Shown here piece by piece: positions 1 to 7,437 of a stretch of 64,000 nt of DNA. The first letter of the stretch is position 1. The number at the start of each line of letters is the position of its first letter. The stretch lies in IMG/VR virus record IMGVR_UViG_3300032323_001407, positions 1 to 64,000 of that record. One strand, written 5' to 3'. The translations under genes were made by a program, and so were the position numbers. This DNA is from a virus. Below the pieces are notes generated by a model. That model had not been told where the DNA came from. It did no database searches and saw only the letters and a list, made by a program, of their open reading frames with translations.

Positions 1-120
1 CTCGTCTGTAGGCTCAGGTGTGGGCTCGTCTGTAGGCTCAGGTGTGGGCTCGTCTGTAGGCTCAGGTGTGGGCTCGTCTGTAGGCTCAGGTGTGGGCTCG
101 TCTGTAGGCTCAGGTGTGGG
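1..120 (-). repeat. Five perfect 24-bp tandem repeats encoding PTPEPTDE
   Basis: Five identical 24-bp units fill 1-120, followed by a diverged unit at 121-144; the array runs off the window edge. Each unit encodes eight residues (PTPEPTDE) in the gene at 1-1440, so copy-number change stays in frame. Perfect identity at DNA level suggests recent expansion. Confidence 0.95.
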
Positions 121-1440
121 CTCTGGACTTGGCTCTGGTGTAGGCTGATTTGCTGCAGCATTGGCTGCCGCTTGTGCGATTGCAGCGTTTAATTCTCTTT
201 CAGACTGTTCAAAATAATAAGTCCATGCGTCTTCAATAGCAGAATTTAAATCAATTATAGATTGATCATATGTGTTTATTCTATTATTTTTTAATTCTAA
301 AGCAGATGTTAGGTTTTGTTGTGCAATTGTTAGGTTTTGGCTTGCTGTTGTAAGGCTTGATGTGAGATTTTGTAAGGCTTGAACTTCTTGATTATAAACA
401 TTTAGTTTGTCATTATATACTGCTAATTTATTATTATAGTTTGTTTGTGCTATAGCCTGTCCTGCAACAGCATCATTGTAAGCATTTATCTGTGCTTGAG
501 TTGGTCCTGATCCAGAAGAAAATGTATTAAGATTACAACTAAAATTTTGTCCCCAGACTCTTGGATTTCCAGCATAATCACATCCTGCTCCAGTCCATCC
601 ACCAGGTATAGCCCAGCCAAGATGATAGGAACCTGGTCCTCCACCGTTATACCACCATATTTCTACATCTAAAGTTTTGTCTTCACTAACATCATATACG
701 GGAGAGTAATCGCTCCAAGTTGTCCCTTGCTCTACCCAGTTATCAACAGCAAGTTGCCCGTCAACATACATTCTAAAACCATCATCCGTATATCCTGCAA
801 AGTAGGTTTGTGTAAACCATGAAGGGACTGTTATCTGTCCAGTAAATTTAACTATAAGGTTTTCATATCTATTTCCGCACACTGGAAGACTCATATGGCT
901 TGAGTTCCAGGTGCCAGAACAAAGAACAGATCCTGGGGTAGCAACATTACCCTGCCTAACAAGAGTATAAACAGTGTATGCCAAGCCTGTTCCTACAGCA
1001 CTCTGCATACTTGATTGAGTAGTTTGAACATTAATATTGGCTATGCTGAGTGCATCTTGAGCATCATTCTTTTCTTCAAGAGCGTTGTCTTTATGTTCAA
1101 GGGCCAAGGCTACTGTGACTGTCTGGCCATCTACATTTGACTGAGCAAGGTTTTTAGCTTCCAGTGCTGCGGATTCTGCATCTACTGCATCATCGTAGGC
1201 ATCATATGCATCGTCTTTAAGCTCCATAGCATTTTTTGCATATGTAAATTTATTTTCTGCTATGTCTATAAGATCTATAAAATCATCTTGATAAACTAAA
1301 TTAGACACTTTACTATTAAGCTCTTCTATTTCTTGAGCTGCTAAGCTAAGTGGATCATCTCCGTGGGCAGGAGTGAGAAATACCCATCCAAACATTAAAA
1401 TGGTGGCTAATGATAATCTCCATGCTTTAGTCCTAGTCAA
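1..1440 (-). CDS. Secreted PA14-domain protein with Pro/Thr/Glu/Asp repeats, C-terminus beyond window
   Basis: This reading frame is open from 1440 to the window edge (480 codons). I place the start at TTG 1438-1440 because GGAG lies 6 nt upstream and because residues 1-27 then form a signal peptide: basic n-region (TRTKAWR), hydrophobic core (LATILMFGWVFL) and an A-H-G cleavage-type site before DDP. Starting at ATG 1395 would lose the basic n-region. Residues about 30-165 and 305-425 are Ala/Asn/Gln-rich and probably helical or coiled coil. About 165-300 is a PA14-type beta-barrel, with FAGYTDDGFRMYVDG followed by a conserved Trp and a cysteine pair. Residues 433-480 are PTPEPTDE repeats. 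PA14 domains bind carbohydrates in adhesins and toxins, so an exported wall- or glycan-binding protein is likely. How it is anchored cannot be seen. Confidence 0.8.
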   Translation of the reverse strand, partial: MTRTKAWRLSLATILMFGWVFLTPAHGDDPLSLAAQEIEELNSKVSNLVYQDDFIDLIDIAENKFTYAKNAMELKDDAYDAYDDAVDAESAALEAKNLAQSNVDGQTVTVALALEHKDNALEEKNDAQDALSIANINVQTTQSSMQSAVGTGLAYTVYTLVRQGNVATPGSVLCSGTWNSSHMSLPVCGNRYENLIVKFTGQITVPSWFTQTYFAGYTDDGFRMYVDGQLAVDNWVEQGTTWSDYSPVYDVSEDKTLDVEIWWYNGGGPGSYHLGWAIPGGWTGAGCDYAGNPRVWGQNFSCNLNTFSSGSGPTQAQINAYNDAVAGQAIAQTNYNNKLAVYNDKLNVYNQEVQALQNLTSSLTTASQNLTIAQQNLTSALELKNNRINTYDQSIIDLNSAIEDAWTYYFEQSERELNAAIAQAAANAAANQPTPEPSPEPTPEPTDEPTPEPTDEPTPEPTDEPTPEPTDEPTPEPTDE

Positions 1441-1483
1441 TTATAACTCCTACAAGCAAAATTTGCTATGTATTAATTATACC

Positions 1484-1672
1484 CTATCTTGCATTATCTG
1501 TTTTATAAAAGCCATTGCCTTTAAATTGTATACCGAATGGGGTGAAATGTCTTACCATAACAGATTCACATTCAATACATGTATACCCTGGATCATCTTC
1601 TGTAATTGATCTGTTAACTGACATTAAAGCGTGTGCTTCATCATATGAGCACTTGTATTCGTATACTGGCAT
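1484..1672 (-). CDS. FmdB-like zinc ribbon protein
   Basis: This 62-residue protein begins MPVYEYKC and ends FKGNGFYKTD, the two signatures of the FmdB putative regulatory family. In FmdB proteins two CxxC knuckles bind zinc. Here the second is present (CIEC) but the first is degraded to C-x6-H (CSYDEAH), so metal binding may be altered. It overlaps the stop of the thermonuclease gene at 1672 by one base and so sits in the same transcript. Members are common in actinobacteria and their phages; the precise role is unknown. Confidence 0.75.
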   Translation of the reverse strand: MPVYEYKCSYDEAHALMSVNRSITEDDPGYTCIECESVMVRHFTPFGIQFKGNGFYKTDNAR

Positions 1673-2079
1673 TACTTACCGCTTTTTTTCCTCGCCTTAG
1701 CTAAGGCATCAAAGTCTTTAATTTTTGTTTCTCCCATATAACCCCAAGCATGTCCGTCTTCAATCATCTTATGGTTAATAGATTTATCTGATCCGTCTAA
1801 GAAAACCCACCCCAAGATGCGACCATACTTTTCAGATGAGTCCATTTTTTCTGTTTTAATAACAACAGTTTTAGCTGAATCAATTGCATTCTTTAAATAC
1901 GCCTTTGCTTCTAATCCTAAAGCTTTTTCTATTTTATCAGCAGTACGACTTTCTGGAGTGTCTATACCAGCAAGACGAACTCTAGAGCTAAACGAAATAT
2001 CAAATCCAAGATCGATATCGACATCGATTGTGTCTCCATCTACCACTTTACTGACTTTTTTTACATAGTATTCAAACAT
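1672..2079 (-). CDS. Thermonuclease (staphylococcal nuclease-like)
   Basis: This is a Ca2+-dependent phosphodiesterase fold that cuts DNA or RNA. The 135-residue protein has the SNase motifs VVDGDTI (D14, D16), VRLAGIDTPE (R35, D40, T41, E43) and KYGRILG (R87); the catalytic residues fall on the same numbers as in mature staphylococcal nuclease. No signal peptide is visible, so it probably acts in the cytoplasm, for example degrading host nucleic acid. It lies between a small membrane protein and an FmdB-like gene in one co-directional run. Confidence 0.9.
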   Translation of the reverse strand: MFEYYVKKVSKVVDGDTIDVDIDLGFDISFSSRVRLAGIDTPESRTADKIEKALGLEAKAYLKNAIDSAKTVVIKTEKMDSSEKYGRILGWVFLDGSDKSINHKMIEDGHAWGYMGETKIKDFDALAKARKKSGK

Positions 2080-2089
2080 TATTTTCTCC

Positions 2090-2374
2090 TTATATCCAAT
2101 GCTTAATTATAGCACTCACTGCAAGTATTGTCCAAAGTATGTTGAACCAAATTATTGTGGGGAGAGTTTTTACTGTTGATGACCAGATCAGCGCAAGGCT
2201 TGATACTAGGGCAAATATGTATAGCCACCACCATTGCTTACCAAATAATAACCCTGGAAATATAATAGATATCTTTGTCATGAAAGCAAAGAATTCAACA
2301 GTATTAGGTCTGTCCCAATACTTTCTATGTCTCATTGTCTTTAATGCATTTATCCATTCGGTTCTAAATTTCAT
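2090..2374 (-). CDS. Small membrane protein with about three transmembrane segments
   Basis: The protein has 94 residues. A charged N-terminal 25 residues is followed by hydrophobic stretches at about 28-46, 48-68 and 73-92. Its ATG overlaps the halogenase stop (ATGA at 2371-2374), so translation is probably coupled. I do not recognise a family. Size and topology would fit a holin, but no endolysin is adjacent, so I make no such call. Confidence 0.6.
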   Translation of the reverse strand: MKFRTEWINALKTMRHRKYWDRPNTVEFFAFMTKISIIFPGLLFGKQWWWLYIFALVSSLALIWSSTVKTLPTIIWFNILWTILAVSAIIKHWI

Positions 2375-3924
2375 TTTAGAGCCTCCAAAAATTCATTGTG
2401 GCTAACGCATTTTGAAGCCCTGCTTTTTTGATACCCAACAAAATAATTGTACATATCTAATCCTTTTATGTACTCGTCTTCACCATCTATATAAATTGAT
2501 GCTATAGACTTGTTAATTGTTTCTTGAAATGATCCGATAATAAACCAACTATTTGGGCTCCATCTTTCTCCATTATCAGTCTTATTTGGAAGTCTATTTC
2601 TCCAAAGATCAATTCGCTTCTTTAAATCTTCTGGTGCATTTTCATAAGAAAATTTCTTCCAGAACTCTGTGTCTTTTCTTTTAGTCATATAGTGGAAATA
2701 TATAAAGCTAGCTATGTCATCGTTCATTGATGCTATAGTGCTATTAAACTGATTCCTTATTTCATCTGACCCGCCATTAATCCAATCGGGTGTTCCAAAA
2801 ATATGAGAAAGTCCTATAATGCTAACCCAAATAGATGTGGCCTCAAGTGGCTCGATAAAGTTTGCTGATAAACCTACTGCAACACAATTTTTTATCCACG
2901 GCTCTTCAAAGTAACCAGCGGAGAATTTAAATCCTCCTTTATCTTTTCTTGGATATGTTGGAACATACCCTAAAAAATTTTCTATCTCTTCTACTGCTTG
3001 TTCTTCAGATATTAAAGAAGAGTCGTAAACGTACCCACATCCAAATCTATTTTGCAGAGGTATCTTCCACATCCAACCGTACTTCATGGCTATTGCTTCT
3101 GTGTACGGAGGAATATCATCTGTTACGTCAATAAAAAATGGAACAGCAGAATCTGATGGAAGGAAGTCGCTGTAGCTTTTCCACTTTGAATTAAATGTTT
3201 TTCCAATAATTAACCTGTGAAATCCACTACAGTCAAATACAAAATCACAATCTATGACTCCAACATTTTCTAAATCTAAAGACTTAATATTTCCTTGATC
3301 ATCCAACAAAACTTCTTTTATTATGCCATCAATTACATTTATGCCTCGCTGTTGGCCAATCTCTTTCAATCTGTTTGCAAGCTTGGATGCATTAAAGTGA
3401 ATTGAAGTACTTGATATATTATCGTAAGATAATGTTGGATCGTTTTCATTGTGAGATTTAAATACAAATGGAACTTTGTTTTCTTCTGAAATTTTTTCTG
3501 TAAAGTCCACCTGTTTTAATCCATTGTTTAATAGTAGACTCATTGTTAAAAGTGTGCTATTTGCTACGAATGGGGATTTAGAAAAGTTAGGTCCTAAAGA
3601 CATGTCCTTTGCTGGAAATCCATGATAGAAGAATCCCCCATCATTATTCCAATTTGTAAACTTAATACCATTCTTTATTGTTGCATCACAATTTTTTACC
3701 AAGTCAGATATTGGTATTCCAAGGTATTCAAGCAATGTATTCAGGTGTGGTGTGGATCCCTCTCCAGCTCCTAGTATACCTATCTCTTTAGATTCTATAA
3801 CAGTGATGTTTAAATTAGGTTGAGATCTTTTTGCCATAAGTGCAGTGAGCCAGCCTGCTGTTCCGCCGCCAACAACTACTACTTTTTTTGGCACTATTTT
3901 CTTCCCCATTGTATATAGTTCCAT
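2371..3924 (-). CDS. Flavin-dependent tryptophan halogenase
   Basis: This enzyme class uses FADH2, O2 and chloride or bromide to halogenate tryptophan or another indole. The 517-residue protein has the nucleotide-binding GGGTAGW (about 19-25), the FAD-contacting GAGEGSTP (52-59), the catalytic lysine in GIKFTNW (K88), the halogenase signature GWMWKIP (about 283-289) and the FIEPLEATSIW segment carrying the conserved glutamate. Length is normal for the family (about 500-540). The first ATG overlaps the upstream DUF2061 gene by 31 nt; a second ATG five codons later is possible. A dedicated flavin reductase is not visible in the window. In a phage this is unusual; the substrate could be free tryptophan, an indole or a virion protein. 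Confidence 0.9.
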   Translation of the reverse strand: MELYTMGKKIVPKKVVVVGGGTAGWLTALMAKRSQPNLNITVIESKEIGILGAGEGSTPHLNTLLEYLGIPISDLVKNCDATIKNGIKFTNWNNDGGFFYHGFPAKDMSLGPNFSKSPFVANSTLLTMSLLLNNGLKQVDFTEKISEENKVPFVFKSHNENDPTLSYDNISSTSIHFNASKLANRLKEIGQQRGINVIDGIIKEVLLDDQGNIKSLDLENVGVIDCDFVFDCSGFHRLIIGKTFNSKWKSYSDFLPSDSAVPFFIDVTDDIPPYTEAIAMKYGWMWKIPLQNRFGCGYVYDSSLISEEQAVEEIENFLGYVPTYPRKDKGGFKFSAGYFEEPWIKNCVAVGLSANFIEPLEATSIWVSIIGLSHIFGTPDWINGGSDEIRNQFNSTIASMNDDIASFIYFHYMTKRKDTEFWKKFSYENAPEDLKKRIDLWRNRLPNKTDNGERWSPNSWFIIGSFQETINKSIASIYIDGEDEYIKGLDMYNYFVGYQKSRASKCVSHNEFLEALK

Positions 3925-4097
3925 CCACGCTCATGTGCGTAGTAGATAAATACTTTAACTACCGTTTCCCAAAAGGCAATCGTTACAGAAAGACCAGCAT
4001 TTCTTGTAATAACATAGGCAACAGCAACAGAAGAAAGCGTTCCCCATATGCGATAACTTAATGCCTTGGCAAATGATCTAGCCCTGGTTACTGTCAT
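3894..4097 (-). CDS. DUF2061-family membrane protein
   Basis: The 67 residues starting MTVTRARSFAKALSYR match the DUF2061 pattern: a basic N-terminus (SFAKALSYRIWGT), two hydrophobic helices, then YYAHERGWNYIQWGR. I chose ATG 4097 over the longer frame to 4145 because GGTGG lies just upstream and the family normally begins here. The function of DUF2061 is unknown; it is a two-helix inner-membrane protein. It overlaps the end of the 35-residue membrane protein upstream and the start of the halogenase downstream. Confidence 0.75.
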   Translation of the reverse strand: MTVTRARSFAKALSYRIWGTLSSVAVAYVITRNAGLSVTIAFWETVVKVFIYYAHERGWNYIQWGRK

Positions 4098-4185
4098 CAG
4101 ATCCACCCCACTTTTTGTCAACAAAGTAAACAGCAATAGCAGCAATTATAAGTGAAACAACAACAGCAATAGCATTCTCTAACAT
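4078..4185 (-). CDS. 35-residue single-helix membrane protein
   Basis: A short frame starts at ATG 4183-4185, directly abutting the TAG stop of the kinase-nucleotidyltransferase gene (TAGATG). It encodes a hydrophobic helix (about residues 5-22, AIAVVVSLIIAAIAVYF) followed by a charged tail (VDKKWGG...SNQG). It overlaps the next gene by 20 nt. The tight packing between two real genes and the clean membrane helix support it. The function is unknown. Confidence 0.6.
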   Translation of the reverse strand: MLENAIAVVVSLIIAAIAVYFVDKKWGGSDDSNQG

Positions 4186-4947
4186 CTAGATACCCATTTC
4201 CTTACGCTTTTGTGTAGCAGAAATAGCATGAATATCTGCACCTAAATCTACCTGCTCAATCTTATAACCTACATCACGACCATATACAATGTTGGTAATG
4301 TTAGGTAGTCTTAATACTAATGCGCCATCCATGAATTCATCCTTGGCAATATATTCTTTTACCTGATCAAATTTAAGTGGATCCTTTTCGCTTGTGTTGT
4401 AGGTATTGCGGACTCCAAGAAGTACTTGGTCAGTTCTCTTACCAGCCTCCTTATAAAGGGCGTGGTGGCCCTCGTGCCACGGCTGATACCTACCCAGCAT
4501 TAGAGTTGTAGGTGCAGACCAATCATGCAAACCAAACTTTTCAATAATGTGTGAGGCCTTTGCATCTGCATTAAGGTTATGGCTAATAAAGGACACATCA
4601 AAATTATCTGGTCTCTCAAACATTTTATTAGTGTCTTCAAAGCGTCCTTCTGCTAAAGTGTCCATGAATACAAGAACGTCTGGCTTACCAAATGCTGCAC
4701 GAGTTATTTCAGTTGGGCATACAAAATCAACGATGACTGGAGCAACACCTTGCTTAGCAATTAAACGAGCCATCTCACCCATTCGCCTTGCCTGCTCGAT
4801 TCTGTCTTCTGGAGTAAAGCTTAAATCAGAGTTTACTGTTGCACGAACCTCATCTGCATTAAGATGAATAGCATTTATGCGTTCCTTTAGTGCTTTGGCT
4901 AATTCAGTTTTCCCTGAGCCTGGTAGGCCGATAATCTGTATAATCAT
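4186..4947 (-). CDS. P-loop kinase (APS-kinase-like) fused to an HxGH nucleotidyltransferase
   Basis: The N-terminal half is a small-molecule P-loop kinase: GLPGSGKT at 7-14, then LNADEVR at about 29-35 as in adenylylsulfate kinases. The C-terminal half has the nucleotidyltransferase motif GRYQPWHEGHH (152-162) and a terminal ISATQKRKEMG segment corresponding to the ISxTxxR motif of NMN adenylyltransferase-like enzymes. The fusion could make PAPS-type or NAD-type nucleotides; similar fusions are found in environmental phages. In bacterial NadR the nucleotidyltransferase precedes the kinase, so here the order is reversed. The gene has its own promoter at 4979-5006 and heads a short run of membrane proteins and the halogenase. 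Confidence 0.8.
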   Translation of the reverse strand: MIIQIIGLPGSGKTELAKALKERINAIHLNADEVRATVNSDLSFTPEDRIEQARRMGEMARLIAKQGVAPVIVDFVCPTEITRAAFGKPDVLVFMDTLAEGRFEDTNKMFERPDNFDVSFISHNLNADAKASHIIEKFGLHDWSAPTTLMLGRYQPWHEGHHALYKEAGKRTDQVLLGVRNTYNTSEKDPLKFDQVKEYIAKDEFMDGALVLRLPNITNIVYGRDVGYKIEQVDLGADIHAISATQKRKEMGI

Positions 4948-4978
4948 TTATTTCCCTAACTTTTTGCGATAGATACCA

Positions 4979-5006
4979 ATTGTATCATATCAAATTAAAA
5001 TAACAA
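4979..5006 (-). promoter_or_regulatory. Promoter for the kinase-nucleotidyltransferase gene
   Basis: On the minus strand TTGTTA (5001-5006) is followed after 16 nt by TACAAT (4979-4984), with an extended TG at 4985-4987 (TGATACAAT). It lies in the only gap between the GMP reductase-like gene and the kinase gene, 31 nt before the ATG. Confidence 0.6.
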
Positions 5007-5012
5007 TATCGT

Positions 5013-6068
5013 TTAAACTCTGTTTATAGACTCTAAATTAGACATTGATGAAACCTCAATATATGTTGAGTTTTTTCTAAACTCCATTAAATTTTCTGAT
5101 CCAGAATAAGACAAAGCGCTCTTTACATTATTTGTTAACATACTTAATGAATATTCTATTGATCCTTTAGATGAAACAAAGCCTGATACGCCCTCAACAT
5201 ATAAATTTGTTAAGTCTTTTGTAAGCTCTTCGTTATTATCTTTTTGAACTTCTAATGAGGCAGAGCCTCTAAATACATGTCTGCCATTTTTGTCTGTATC
5301 ACACTCATCGTGCCCAGAAAAAAATGATCCCATCATTACAGCCGAAGCTCCAGCAGCTAAAGCCTTTGCTACATCTCCGTTGTTTTTAATTCCACCATCT
5401 GATATTATTCCATTTACTTCAGAAGAATCAATATTTTCATAGCAATCCATAACTGATGATAAAACTGGAACTCCAAACCCCGTGACCATTCTAGTTGTGC
5501 ATGCAGCGCCACCGCCAATTCCAACTCTTACTGAGTCTGCGCCAGCATCCATCAGATCTTTATAGGCCTCGTAAGAAGAAACATTTCCACACATAATATG
5601 CACACCAGGGCCCGCTAGCAGTCTGAGATCTTTTACTGCGTCAACAACAATTTTTAAATGACCTAAAGCTACTTCTAAAAGCAAAACCTTTATACCAAGT
5701 TTGCCTAGTAGCTCTATGCAGCTTTTATTTTTTGACTCTTCAATAGATATAGCAAATCCAATAAGACCTTTGTCAACTTTAGGCAATATTGATTTTAGCC
5801 TTGCTATTCTTTCTTCAAAATTAGTATATCTAGGAAGTATGGCAAGTCCGCCAAATGATGTAACCTTTTCTATCATAGAGTTACTTGTAATGAAATCCAT
5901 AGGAGCCATAATGATTGGATTTCTTAAATTAATAAAAGCCTCTGGCCTAATTGGATTTCCAATTACTGTGTCTAGATTTATATTGCCCCTAGTTACTATG
6001 TTAGATTTTTTAGGGACAAGTAGTATGTCATCGAAGCATATTGACCTAGTGTTTGTATCTTTTTGCAT
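5013..6068 (-). CDS. GMP reductase / IMP dehydrogenase family enzyme
   Basis: This TIM-barrel enzyme acts in purine nucleotide interconversion. The 351-residue protein has FDDILLVP near the N-terminus, the flavin-free nucleotide site [11 protein letters not shown] with catalytic C190, and IISDGGI (D224). There is no CBS insertion. GHDECDTD after the phosphate site and the C-terminal SALSYSG...STYIEV resemble GMP reductase (GHEESGG and TTFIRV) more than IMP dehydrogenase, so deamination of GMP to IMP is my preferred call. AAGGGGGAAG precedes the ATG. It sits between tRNA genes and the kinase-nucleotidyltransferase gene, which suggests a nucleotide-metabolism cassette. Confidence 0.85.
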   Translation of the reverse strand: MQKDTNTRSICFDDILLVPKKSNIVTRGNINLDTVIGNPIRPEAFINLRNPIIMAPMDFITSNSMIEKVTSFGGLAILPRYTNFEERIARLKSILPKVDKGLIGFAISIEESKNKSCIELLGKLGIKVLLLEVALGHLKIVVDAVKDLRLLAGPGVHIMCGNVSSYEAYKDLMDAGADSVRVGIGGGAACTTRMVTGFGVPVLSSVMDCYENIDSSEVNGIISDGGIKNNGDVAKALAAGASAVMMGSFFSGHDECDTDKNGRHVFRGSASLEVQKDNNEELTKDLTNLYVEGVSGFVSSKGSIEYSLSMLTNNVKSALSYSGSENLMEFRKNSTYIEVSSMSNLESINRV

Positions 6069-6089
6069 TCTTCCCCCTTTTTAATACAG

Positions 6090-6162
6090 TGTCCCCAGAT
6101 GGTCTCGAACCATCGACCCGCAGATTAAAAGTCTGCTGCTCTACCAACTGAGCTATAGGAAC
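6090..6162 (-). tRNA. tRNA-Lys (UUU)
   Basis: A 73-nt cloverleaf. The acceptor stem GTTCCTA pairs with TGGGGAC (two G-U pairs), the D stem is GCTC/GAGC, the anticodon arm is GCAGA-CTTTTAA-TCTGC with anticodon TTT, and the T arm is GATGG-TTCGAGA-CCATC. The discriminator is A and CCA is not encoded. It reads AAA, a codon frequent in this AT-rich genome. Confidence 0.95.
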
Positions 6163-6163
6163 G

Positions 6164-6236
6164 CTGCCCCACCTGGCCTCGATCCAGGGACATTCGAATT
6201 AACAGTTCGACGCTCTACCAACTGAGCTATAGGGCA
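6164..6236 (-). tRNA. tRNA-Asn (GUU)
   Basis: A 73-nt cloverleaf. The acceptor TGCCCTA pairs with TGGGGCA and the discriminator is G, as is normal for tRNA-Asn. The anticodon arm is TCGAA-CTGTTAA-TTCGA with anticodon GTT. The T arm is CCTGG-ATCGAGG-CCAGG, so the usual T54 of the T loop is A. It lies one nucleotide upstream of tRNA-Lys, so the two are surely co-transcribed. CCA is not encoded. Confidence 0.93.
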
Positions 6237-6271
6237 AAGCTGGTAGTTTTAAGTCATACCAAGGACTTGCA

Positions 6272-6784
6272 TTAAGCCGAAAGGATCTTTGCTAACGCAT
6301 TAATTGTTGCTGCAATTCTTCCGATATCACGCAACTGCTCAACTGTGTAGCCTTCTTCCTTCAATGTTTCATAATGTGCTTTAACACAAAAATGACATTT
6401 GCCAATAATTGATGAGGCTAAAGAGTAAGCTTCAAACTTACCCTTTGTTGTTCCACCATGAGAAGAAATAGCATTCATTCTTAGCTGTGCTGGCAACCCC
6501 TTTAGGTTTGGGTCATCTGCCATCTCAATGTATGGGTACCAAACATTGTTTTGTGCCATGATAGCACCAGCTGTTAAAGCTGCATTTTTTTCAACTTCAT
6601 CAGTAGCGCTTGCAGTAATAAATGCAAGCAGCTTAGAGTTTCCAGTTGCAAATGCTGCAGCAATAGAAAGGTATGTTGCATGCTCTGGATCAATAGTTGA
6701 CCTGTTGATTACAGCATCTAGGTTTAACTTAATGTCTTTAGCATACTCTGGCAAGGAATCTTTTAGCTGGTCAACCCATAACAT
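6272..6784 (-). CDS. ahpD: Alkyl hydroperoxide reductase AhpD
   Basis: AhpD is a small all-helical disulfide reductase that recharges AhpC, itself fed by lipoamide in mycobacteria. The 170-residue protein has the active-site cluster E118, C130, C133 and H137 (GKCHFCVKAH), at the same residue numbers as in Mycobacterium tuberculosis AhpD. Its ATG overlaps the AhpC stop (TAATG at 6784), so the pair is translationally coupled. No catalytic residue is missing, so it should be active. It could also be called a carboxymuconolactone-decarboxylase superfamily protein, but the AhpC neighbour settles the role. Confidence 0.93.
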   Translation of the reverse strand: MLWVDQLKDSLPEYAKDIKLNLDAVINRSTIDPEHATYLSIAAAFATGNSKLLAFITASATDEVEKNAALTAGAIMAQNNVWYPYIEMADDPNLKGLPAQLRMNAISSHGGTTKGKFEAYSLASSIIGKCHFCVKAHYETLKEEGYTVEQLRDIGRIAATINALAKILSA

Positions 6785-7320
6785 TACAAAGTTTCTCCAC
6801 CTAGTGATCGATTACATGCACAAAGCTCCCCTGTTTGCAAAGCATCTAGCACACGAAGAGTTTCATCTGGGTTTCTACCTACATCTAGGTTGTTTACTGT
6901 AACATGCTGAATAATATTATCTGGATCAATAATAAATGTAGCACGGTAAGTTACACCAGAAGAATGATGAACCCCAAGATCATTAGCCAAATGGTGTGCT
7001 GTATCTGCAAATGACCATGAATTAGTCTTCTTTAGATCCTCGTGGGCATTTCTCCAAGCAATCTTACAGAACTCATTGTCCACTGATCCAGTCATCAAGA
7101 CAGCATCTCTATCGTTAAAGTCATTAACTAAAGCATCGTAAGCAACAATCTCTGTTGGGCATACAAATGTAAAATCTTTTGGATAAAATGCAATAACCTT
7201 CCATTTACCTGGGAACGAATCCTGTGTAATTACCTCAAAAGAGGAATCCTCATATGACAAAGCTCCTGGCTTAACACCAGTAACTGCAAAATTTCCTAAC
7301 TTATCTCCTACTGTTTTCAT
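6784..7320 (-). CDS. ahpC: Alkyl hydroperoxide reductase AhpC (2-Cys peroxiredoxin)
   Basis: AhpC reduces peroxides and peroxynitrite. From ATG 7320 (178 residues) the peroxidatic cysteine is C54 in DFTFVCPTEI, and the C-terminal GELCACN carries C167 and C169. This three-cysteine layout with a terminal CxC is the one used by mycobacterial AhpC together with AhpD. I chose this start because AAGGAG lies 4 nt upstream; a longer frame to 7353 would add eleven atypical residues. It is preceded by tRNA-Arg and followed by ahpD in one transcript, probably from the promoters at 7438-7466 and 7870-7899. Confidence 0.95.
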   Translation of the reverse strand: MKTVGDKLGNFAVTGVKPGALSYEDSSFEVITQDSFPGKWKVIAFYPKDFTFVCPTEIVAYDALVNDFNDRDAVLMTGSVDNEFCKIAWRNAHEDLKKTNSWSFADTAHHLANDLGVHHSSGVTYRATFIIDPDNIIQHVTVNNLDVGRNPDETLRVLDALQTGELCACNRSLGGETL

Positions 7321-7357
7321 TTTTCTCCTTGTGTATAAGTGATGATATTTCATATCG

Positions 7358-7429
7358 CACCCCTGGCTGGATTCGAACCAGCGGCCAACAGATTAGAAGT
7401 CTGTTGCTCTTCCTCTGAGCTACAGAGGT
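7358..7429 (-). tRNA. tRNA-Arg (UCU)
   Basis: A 72-nt cloverleaf. The acceptor ACCTCTG pairs with CAGGGGT, the anticodon arm is ACAGA-CTTCTAA-TCTGT with anticodon TCT, and the T arm is GCTGG-TTCGAAT-CCAGC. The discriminator is G and CCA is not encoded. It decodes AGA, a codon that AT-rich phages use heavily. It sits 37 nt upstream of the ahpC start. Confidence 0.95.
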
Positions 7430-7437
7430 ATAGATAA

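Noticed and set aside
1-144. Possible CRISPR array
   Set aside because: The 24-bp units are contiguous without spacers and encode an in-frame peptide repeat.
1476-1481. TATAAT before the PA14 gene as a promoter
   Set aside because: No acceptable -35 box at 16-18 nt; it may be fortuitous, although a weak promoter cannot be excluded.
2090-2374. Holin
   Set aside because: Three membrane helices fit, but no lysis gene is adjacent and no family match is evident.
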